In this document: positions 1 through 5,068 of the stretch, in pieces
Layout: each line of letters begins with the position of its first letter
Numbering within the stretch: position 1 is the stretch's first letter
DNA from: Actinomycetota bacterium
GTDB lineage: Bacteria; Actinomycetota; Thermoleophilia; Solirubrobacterales; 70-9
DNA length: 7,807 bases
Assembly (NCBI GenBank): GCA_005884305.1
Contig: VAYL01000152.1
Location: 2,050 to 9,856, forward strand
Reading direction: 5' to 3'
Program-made: the position numbers and the translations under genes
Notes under the pieces: model-generated
Databases searched by the model: none
Seen by the model: only the letters and a program-made list of their open reading frames with translations
What the model was told of the DNA's origin: nothing

Positions 1-327
1 GTAGCGGAGGCCTCGGCGCTCGAGCTCCAGCTCGCGGATGACTGAGTCGTCGAGCAGCCCGACGACGTACGCGCACGGGCTGATCACGTAGCCCTCGTCG
101 CTGAACGGCCGCTCCAGCGTGCAGGCGCCGCCGAGTCGCTCGCGCCGCTCCAGGACCAGCACGCTGCGACCCGCACGCGCCAGATAGGCGGCCGCGGTGA
201 GCCCGTTGTGGCCGCCGCCGACCACGACCGCGTCCCAGCTGCGGGAGGCCATGTCGGCAACCGGCTCGGGCAGCCCGAGCTCGCCGAGCTTTGCCGCCAC
301 AGGGTTCGCGTCGAACGGCCCGCTCAC
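1..327 (-). CDS. FAD-dependent oxidoreductase, phytoene dehydrogenase/PYROXD2-like (N-terminal part only)
   Basis: This is the first 109 codons of a leftward gene whose 3' end lies outside the window. Translation from GTG at 325-327 gives a short N-terminal extension and then a classical FAD-binding Rossmann fold. The dinucleotide motif is VVVGGGHNGLTAAAYLARAG (residues 34-53, glycines 37, 39 and 42). It is followed by VLVLERRERLGGAC, where Glu60 should bind the adenosine ribose of FAD. This arrangement is the signature of the COG1233 family (phytoene dehydrogenase-like, including PYROXD2), whose substrates are mostly unknown. The GTG start is chosen because AGGAG lies 7 nt upstream; an in-frame ATG at 250-252 (residue 26) is the alternative. 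It lies 124 nt downstream of the Rieske oxygenase gene on the same strand, separated by a palindromic element. It is a clear paralogue of the gene at 5069-6751. The family is secure, but the substrate cannot be told. Confidence 0.9.
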   Translation of the reverse strand, partial: MSGPFDANPVAAKLGELGLPEPVADMASRSWDAVVVGGGHNGLTAAAYLARAGRSVLVLERRERLGGACTLERPFSDEGYVISPCAYVVGLLDDSVIRELELERRGLRY

Positions 328-334
328 GCCAAAT

Positions 335-339
335 CTCCT
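335..339 (-). promoter_or_regulatory. Ribosome binding site of the leftward FAD oxidoreductase
   Basis: On the minus strand AGGAG sits 7 nt before the GTG at 327-325. It decides the start in favour of this GTG over the in-frame ATG 25 codons downstream. Confidence 0.7.
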
Positions 340-373
340 GCGGCGGCTTCGCTGCCTGACATGCGGGTCTGGT

Positions 374-456
374 GGTGAGGGGCTTTAGCCCCGAAAGCAG
401 CAGGTAAGGACGCCGAAGGCGTCCGCACGAGATTGTCGGTGCTAAAGCACCTCATC
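374..456. repeat. Compound palindromic (REP/BIME-like) element with three hairpins
   Basis: Two related units of about 24 nt lie in inverted orientation around a central hairpin. Unit A (374-397) contains GGGGCTTTAGCCCC (379-392, 5-bp stem, TTTA loop). Unit B (433-456, read on the minus strand) contains GGTGCTTTAGCACC (438-451). The units match at 19 of 24 positions, and two of the differences are a compensatory G-C to T-A change within the stem. In the middle, GGACGCC-GAA-GGCGTCC (408-424) is a perfect 7-bp stem with a 3-nt loop. The symmetry axes of the outer units (about 415) and the central hairpin (416) coincide. The TGA stop of the Rieske gene (454-452) lies inside unit B. There is no U-tract, so a simple intrinsic terminator is unlikely. 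A REP-type repeat, an mRNA-stabilising structure or attenuation between the two leftward genes are all possible. Confidence 0.75.
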
Positions 457-1636
457 TCACAACCTCACGGGGCTCGCGCAGCGCCTCCATGTAGCGCTCG
501 GCGACCATGCGATCGAACTCGTGCACGTCCACCTCCTCGGTGGAATAGCGGCCCGGGACGTAGCCCCGCGTCCGCACGCCCTTCTGGGTCAGCTCGCACA
601 CGTGCCAGTCCTCGCGATTGACCTGGTCCCAGAACTCGATCGCGTCGGAGGGGTCGAAGCCCTCGGCGGCGATCGTCGACGGCTCGAAGAACCATTCGCA
701 GATGACCTCCGTGCGGTCGGCCGCGCGAGGCCAGAGGGTGTGGAGCATCACGTAGTCGGGATGCAGCGACACGAGCGCGTTCGGGAACAGAGCGAAGTAG
801 AGGACCGAGCCGAGCTCATTCCCCTCGATGCCCTGGATGGGCGGGCGGCCGTTCCCGGCGCCACCTTCGCGAGCCATGGTCCCGGCGCCGTCGCGCAAAG
901 TCATCGACCCGCCGCACCACGCGCCGGCCCCCTCGATCAGCTCGCCGCTGCGGTAGTGGCTCAGGGCGTTTAGCTCCGGATGCACACCGGGGCAGTGCAG
1001 GCATTCGCTGTAGTTCTCGCCGATCGCCTTCCAGTTGGCGGCGACGTCGTAGGTGATCGCGCCGGCGCGGCTGAGCCCCTCGGTGCGGTAACGCTCCAGG
1101 TGCTCCGCCAGATCGCCGACGTGCTCCGCGACGTCGGGCGCCTCGCCGCTCAGGTCCACCATCACGAGACCGCCCACGACGGCAACTCGAACCGGGATCA
1201 GTCCCCAGCACGACGGGTCGAAGTCCTCGGTGCCCTCCATGTGCCGCGTGCTCGCCAGCTCGCCGTCGAGCTCGTACGACCAGGAGTGATACGGGCACAC
1301 GACCCGTCGCCGCACGCTTCCCTCGGTGTCCGAGAGGAGCCGCGCCCCGCGATGGCGGCAGACGTTGAGAAACGCCCGCGGCCGTCCGTCTGGCCCGCCC
1401 ATGACCACGAAGCTGTCGGGACCGACCTCCCGCATGAGGTAGTCGCCGGGTTCGGCGACCCGGGACGCGTGCCCCGCGCAGACCCACCCACGGAAGATCC
1501 GCTCCAGCTCCCACTCGAACACGCCCGGATCGGTGAAGGCCCGCGGGGGAAGCATCGTGGCCCGCTCCAGCGGCTCGAGCGTGGCCCCCACGTCACTCCG
1601 ATCCAACTCGAGCGCCGTCTGCGTCTCGCCTGCCAA
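452..1636 (-). CDS. Rieske non-heme iron oxygenase, alpha subunit (quaternary amine-type)
   Basis: The protein has 394 residues, normal for a Rieske oxygenase alpha subunit. It binds a [2Fe-2S] Rieske cluster through C93-x-H95 and C114-x2-H117 (CRHRG and CPYHSW). The catalytic domain carries NYSECLHCPGVH, giving iron ligands H214 and H219 and a bridging acid E211. The third iron ligand is probably D343 in NREDWHVCE (D337 is less likely). Glu rather than Asp at the bridging position and the C-terminal FWDQVNREDW...GRYS region resemble the carnitine, glycine-betaine and choline monooxygenase group. These hydroxylate or demethylate quaternary amines with O2 and electrons from a separate reductase. 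That substrate class is inference. The start is TTG (1636-1634), backed by AAGGAGG 6 nt upstream; the first in-frame ATG is only at codon 28. The gene diverges from the acyl-CoA dehydrogenase gene and lies upstream of the leftward FAD oxidoreductase. No reductase partner is visible. Confidence 0.93.
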   Translation of the reverse strand: MAGETQTALELDRSDVGATLEPLERATMLPPRAFTDPGVFEWELERIFRGWVCAGHASRVAEPGDYLMREVGPDSFVVMGGPDGRPRAFLNVCRHRGARLLSDTEGSVRRRVVCPYHSWSYELDGELASTRHMEGTEDFDPSCWGLIPVRVAVVGGLVMVDLSGEAPDVAEHVGDLAEHLERYRTEGLSRAGAITYDVAANWKAIGENYSECLHCPGVHPELNALSHYRSGELIEGAGAWCGGSMTLRDGAGTMAREGGAGNGRPPIQGIEGNELGSVLYFALFPNALVSLHPDYVMLHTLWPRAADRTEVICEWFFEPSTIAAEGFDPSDAIEFWDQVNREDWHVCELTQKGVRTRGYVPGRYSTEEVDVHEFDRMVAERYMEALREPREVVR

Positions 1637-1702
1637 GCGCCGCCTCCTTCCGGGATCAAACTCGGTTCGTTGACCTTGTAGTCAATCGCATGTTAGTCTG
1701 CG
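1637..1702. promoter_or_regulatory. Divergent promoter/operator region with inverted repeat TTGAC-N6-GTCAA
   Basis: This 66-nt gap between the divergent Rieske and acyl-CoA dehydrogenase genes must hold both promoters. TTGAC-CTTGTA-GTCAA (1670-1685) is a perfect 5-6-5 inverted repeat. Its left arm, read rightward, gives a -35-like TTGACC. Its right arm, read leftward, gives a -35-like TTGACT, with a TTTGAT -10-like box 19 nt further on (weak spacing). Rightward -10 candidates around 1693-1699 (TAGTCT fits TANNNT) put the transcript start at or very near the ATG at 1703, which has no Shine-Dalgarno site. That suggests a leaderless message. Bases 1671-1692 recur almost exactly at 5037-5058. Promoter boxes are by eye only. 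Confidence 0.55.
1643..1649 (-). promoter_or_regulatory. Strong ribosome binding site fixing a TTG start
   Basis: On the minus strand AAGGAGG lies 6 nt before the TTG at 1636-1634. This near-perfect Shine-Dalgarno site supports the unusual TTG start of the Rieske gene. The divergent gene at 1703 has no such site. Confidence 0.8.
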
Positions 1703-2926
1703 ATGGCGATGGAGGTCAAGTCGTCCCCTCCGGTCACCCTGGCGGCGACGGACGCTGTGCCGCCAGACCTCGACGAGGCGGCGCTCGACATCGCCGAGCG
1801 CGCGAGGCGATTCGCGGAGAACGTGCTCATGCCCTTGGAGGAGGAGGCGGAGCAGCGAGGCGGTCGGCTGCCCGACGACGTCGTCGACGACATCAAGCGC
1901 CAGGCGATCGACGCCCGCCTGAACGGCGGCATGCACGCCCCCGAGCACGGCGGCCAGGGATGGACCCGTCTCGAATGGGCGCTGGTGGAGGAGCAGTACG
2001 GCCGGACCACGAACGCGCTCCACTGGCACGTGCCAAACGCATACAACGTCTGGGCGCACGCCAGCCCGGAGCAGGTCGATCGTTACCTGCGGCCCGCCCT
2101 GCGGGGGGAGCTCAAGGACGCCTACGCGGTCACCGAGCGCGACGCCGGCTCCGATCCGTCGGCGATCACCGCCACGGCAGAGCAAACCTCCGATGGCTTT
2201 CGCCTGGACGCCGAGAAGTGGTTCGTGACCGCCGGCGACGTCGCCTCGGTCTACGTGGTGATGGCGAACGTCATCGATAGCGCCGAGCGGCTTCCCACCC
2301 TGTTCGTGGTCGATCGCGACCGGCCGGGCGTGGAGATCGCCGATGACCCGGCCTACACGCACAACTATCCGGAGGGCCATCCGACGGTCAGCTTCAGGAA
2401 TGTGGAGCTGTCGGCCGACGATGTCATCGGCGGTGTGGGCGCAGGTGAGGAGCTTCAGCGCTCGTGGTTCACCGAGGAGCGCCTCGGGATCGCCGCGCGA
2501 TGCGGCGGGGCAATGTGGAGGCTTCTCGACGAGACGGTCGGATGGGCGGTCGCACGCGAGCAGGGAGGCGCACGCATCTTCGATCACCAGGGGGTCTCGT
2601 TCCCGCTGGCCGACTCCGCCGCCGACGCCGCCGCCGGCCGACTACTCACGCTAACGGTCGCAAGCCTCGCCGATGCCGGCGCGGACCCGAAGGTCGTCCA
2701 TCACAAGGCGTCGATGGCGAAACTGTTCACGAGCGAGGCGGCGTGGCGGTGCGCCGACCGGTGCGTCCAGGCGTTCGGCGGGCGCGGTTACCGGCGCTCG
2801 AACGTCGCCGAGCGAATGCTGCGCGAGCTGCGGGTCGATCGAATCTGGGAGGGGACCAGCGAGATCCAGCGCCTGATCGTCGCGCGGGGCCTGGAGCGGC
2901 GCGGCGTGGAGCGCATGCTGCACTAG
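1703..2926 (+). CDS. Acyl-CoA dehydrogenase family protein
   Basis: This 407-residue flavoenzyme should oxidise an acyl-CoA to the 2,3-enoyl-CoA and pass electrons to an electron-transfer flavoprotein. It has the full family layout. An N-terminal helical domain runs to about residue 138. Family signature 1, AYAVTERDAGSDPS, lies at 140-153 on the flavin side of the beta domain. The C-terminal helical domain carries QAFGGRGY and IWEGTSEIQR, in which E383 is at the position of the medium-chain-type catalytic base. Length and motifs are normal and the gene looks intact. Substrate chain length cannot be read; LHWHVPNAYN around residue 106 is unusual to my eye. The ATG at 1703 has no upstream Shine-Dalgarno site, so leaderless translation is likely; a second ATG at 1709 is an alternative. 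The acyl-CoA synthetase gene follows after 3 nt, so the two are almost certainly one operon: activate to CoA, then dehydrogenate. Confidence 0.95.
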   Translation: MAMEVKSSPPVTLAATDAVPPDLDEAALDIAERARRFAENVLMPLEEEAEQRGGRLPDDVVDDIKRQAIDARLNGGMHAPEHGGQGWTRLEWALVEEQYGRTTNALHWHVPNAYNVWAHASPEQVDRYLRPALRGELKDAYAVTERDAGSDPSAITATAEQTSDGFRLDAEKWFVTAGDVASVYVVMANVIDSAERLPTLFVVDRDRPGVEIADDPAYTHNYPEGHPTVSFRNVELSADDVIGGVGAGEELQRSWFTEERLGIAARCGGAMWRLLDETVGWAVAREQGGARIFDHQGVSFPLADSAADAAAGRLLTLTVASLADAGADPKVVHHKASMAKLFTSEAAWRCADRCVQAFGGRGYRRSNVAERMLRELRVDRIWEGTSEIQRLIVARGLERRGVERMLH

Positions 2927-2929
2927 CCG

Positions 2930-5014
2930 TTGAACGAGGAAGCGTCCACTCCCGACCTCACCCCTCTCCTGAAGCCGCGGTCGATCGCCGTGGTCGGCGC
3001 CAACGACCGCCCAGGCTCCTACGCGGACATCGTGTTGCGCAACCTCGGGCGCGCGGGCTTCGAGGGCGAAGTCTGGGGAGTGAACCCGCGCCGCGACGAG
3101 GTGCACGGGCGGCCGTGTGTCCCGTCGGTGACCGACCTCCCCGGCCCGGTGGATGCGGTGGTCGTTGCGATCCCCGCCCAGGGGGTACCCGCGGTGGTCG
3201 CCGAGGCAACTGCTCGCGGGTGCGGCGGCGCTGTGGTGATCTCCGCTGGGTTCGGCGAGGTCCCGGAGGGCCGGGGGCTCGAGCGAGAGCTTCGCGCTGC
3301 GGCCGCCACGCTGCCCGTCTGCGGGCCGAACGGGAACGGCATCGTCGCGGTGAACTCCAAAGCCCCGATGTGGGGTGACTCCGTCGCTCCTCTCGAGCCG
3401 GGGGCCGTGGCGCTGATCTCGCAAAGCGGCAACCTCGCCGTCAACGCGCTCGGCTCGCGGCGCGGGATCCGCTACCACACGGTCGTTTCGACCGGAAATC
3501 AGGCGACCGTCGACGCAAGCCAATGGCTGCGGGCGATCGCCGAGCTGGACGGCGTAGGGAGCGTGGCGATGTTTCTCGAGGAGGACGGCGACGGCGCCGA
3601 CCTCGCGGAGTCGCTGGCAGCGTGCGCGGAGCGAGGCGTCGGAGTGGCGGTGCTGAAAGTCGGCGAGTCGGCGGCCGGGGCGAAGGCGGCGTCAGCGCAC
3701 ACCGGAGCGGTCGCGGGGGACCAGCGGGTGTTCCGGGCACTGGTGGAGGAGGCGGGCGGTGCCTGGGCGCGCGATGTCCACGAGCTGCTCGAGCTCGCCC
3801 GGGTGCTGGCCGAGCCACGTGCCCGCCCGCGGGGTGAAGGCGGCCTCGCGGTACTGACGTGCTCGGGGGGCGATTCGGGAATCGCGGCCGACGAAGCCGC
3901 GCGGGTAGGCCTCGAGCTTCCGAAGCTTTCGGGAGAGACGGAGGCCGCGCTCATGGAGCTGTTGCCGGAAGCCGCCACCGTGGCCAACCCACTCGACTAC
4001 ACGGCGATGATCTGGGGCGACACCGATCGGCTGCGGCGAATCATCACGACCGTTGGCGGGGATCCGGGGATCGACCAGATACTGGTCCTCTACGACCATC
4101 CGCAGGGACTCGCGCCGGAGGCCGCGGCCGAGTGGGCGGCGGTTCGGGCCGGCATCGTCGCCGGCGCAGCGCAGACGGACGCCGCTACGCTCGTCGCGTC
4201 GACACTGCCGGATCTGATGGATGGCGAGGCCACGAGCGAGCTCGCCATGCATGGCGTCCCGGTGGTCGCCGGGATGCGGACGGCGCTCGGGTGCGTCCGC
4301 GCGCTACGCGCGCCTACGGGCGATCCCGATCGGCTGCGCGCTATCGCGGCGGTCGCGCGCGCCGCACCCGGGCCGCGGCGTGGAGACGACGGCTGGCTCG
4401 ACGAGGTCCAGGCCAAGGAGCTCCTGCAAGGTGCGGGCATTCCCGTGCCGCCGGGCAAGCTCGTGCGCACCGAGGACGAGTGCGCGGCCTTTACCGCTGC
4501 CATCGGCGGCCCGACGGCCATGAAGCTCGTTGCGCCGGGACTGCGACACAAGAGCGACGCGCAGGGCATCCGGCTGGACGTGATGCCCGCCGAAGCGCGC
4601 GCCGCCTACCGCGAGCTCGTCTCGTCGCCGGCGGCCGTAGACGGACGCGTGCTGATCGAGACAATGGAGCCGCCGGCGGTCGAGCTGCTCGTCGCGGCGA
4701 GCTCAGGCGGCGTCGTGCCCGCGGTGGTCATCGGCCTCGGTGGAACGTGGGTCGAGACTCTGGACGACGTGGCCGTGATCCCGCTCTCGGCGGACGCCGC
4801 GCGGTGCAGGGCCGCGATCCTGTCGCTGCGCGGCGCGGGATTGCTCACCGGGGCCCGCGGGGGGCCGAGGATGGACGTCGAAGCCGCGGCATCTCTCGCC
4901 TCCCGCGTGGGGGGCCTGCTACTCGAGTGGGAGCTGGACCTGATCGAGCTCAACCCGGTCGCCGTTCACCACCAGGGCGCCGTCGCACTCGACGCGGTCG
5001 CCCGCCGCCGGTAG
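2930..5014 (+). CDS. Acyl-CoA synthetase (NDP-forming), fused CoA-binding and ATP-grasp domains
   Basis: This 694-residue protein is a one-chain member of the acetate-CoA ligase (ADP-forming)/COG1042 family. It interconverts a carboxylate, CoA and ATP with acyl-CoA, ADP and phosphate. A CoA-binding Rossmann domain starts at LLKPRSIAVVGAND (about 13-26). A succinyl-CoA-ligase-like domain follows with ALISQSGN (161-168), and the phosphohistidine motif ASAHTGAVAG contains H257. The ATP-grasp domain begins at about 490 (DEVQAKELLQGAGIPVP). It has MKLVAPGLRHKSDAQG with H540, matching the second transferable-phosphate histidine of such ligases, then IGLGGTWVETLDDVAVIPL (601-619) and a C-terminal LDLIELNPVAV. 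The motif usually GPNCxG reads GPNGNG here (132-137). The start is TTG at 2930. It lies 3 nt after the TAG of the preceding gene and has no Shine-Dalgarno site, so coupled reinitiation is likely. The next in-frame candidate start is inside the first beta strand. The acid it activates is unknown. Confidence 0.93.
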   Translation: MNEEASTPDLTPLLKPRSIAVVGANDRPGSYADIVLRNLGRAGFEGEVWGVNPRRDEVHGRPCVPSVTDLPGPVDAVVVAIPAQGVPAVVAEATARGCGGAVVISAGFGEVPEGRGLERELRAAAATLPVCGPNGNGIVAVNSKAPMWGDSVAPLEPGAVALISQSGNLAVNALGSRRGIRYHTVVSTGNQATVDASQWLRAIAELDGVGSVAMFLEEDGDGADLAESLAACAERGVGVAVLKVGESAAGAKAASAHTGAVAGDQRVFRALVEEAGGAWARDVHELLELARVLAEPRARPRGEGGLAVLTCSGGDSGIAADEAARVGLELPKLSGETEAALMELLPEAATVANPLDYTAMIWGDTDRLRRIITTVGGDPGIDQILVLYDHPQGLAPEAAAEWAAVRAGIVAGAAQTDAATLVASTLPDLMDGEATSELAMHGVPVVAGMRTALGCVRALRAPTGDPDRLRAIAAVARAAPGPRRGDDGWLDEVQAKELLQGAGIPVPPGKLVRTEDECAAFTAAIGGPTAMKLVAPGLRHKSDAQGIRLDVMPAEARAAYRELVSSPAAVDGRVLIETMEPPAVELLVAASSGGVVPAVVIGLGGTWVETLDDVAVIPLSADAARCRAAILSLRGAGLLTGARGGPRMDVEAAASLASRVGGLLLEWELDLIELNPVAVHHQGAVALDAVARRR

Positions 5015-5036
5015 CGGCGAATCTCCGGGATGGTCG

Positions 5037-5058
5037 TGATCTTGTAGTCAACCGTACG
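5037..5058 (+). promoter_or_regulatory. Second copy of the shared 22-bp upstream motif (core CTTGTAGTCAA)
   Basis: Bases 5037-5058 match 1671-1692 at 18 of 22 positions, and all four differences are C/T. Each copy ends exactly 10 nt before the start codon of its gene (GTG 5069 here, ATG 1703 there). The left arm of the inverted repeat is weaker here (GTGAT in place of TTGAC). The rest of the 54-nt gap after the acyl-CoA synthetase gene shows nothing else convincing. It is likely an operator or a shared promoter element for an internal transcription start before the FAD oxidoreductase. Confidence 0.6.
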
Positions 5059-5068
5059 AAGTGCTAGG

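Noticed and set aside
408..424. Central hairpin as a cUUCGg tetraloop terminator on the minus strand
   Set aside because: The stem pairs symmetrically with a 3-nt loop, so a true UUCG tetraloop would need a C-C mismatch. No U-tract follows.
1682..2587. 301-residue minus-strand open frame overlapping the acyl-CoA dehydrogenase
   Set aside because: It is an antisense shadow of a well-conserved gene and would cover the divergent promoter.
5003..5019. CGCCGC-N5-GCGGCG hairpin over the stop codon of the acyl-CoA synthetase as a terminator
   Set aside because: The 6-bp stem is mostly formed by the Arg-rich end of the coding sequence and has no T-tract after it. It is more likely chance in GC-rich DNA.
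3859..5067. 402-residue plus-strand frame inside the acyl-CoA synthetase
   Set aside because: It is an Arg/Gly/Ala-rich out-of-frame translation, and the real frame shows all family motifs through residue 694.
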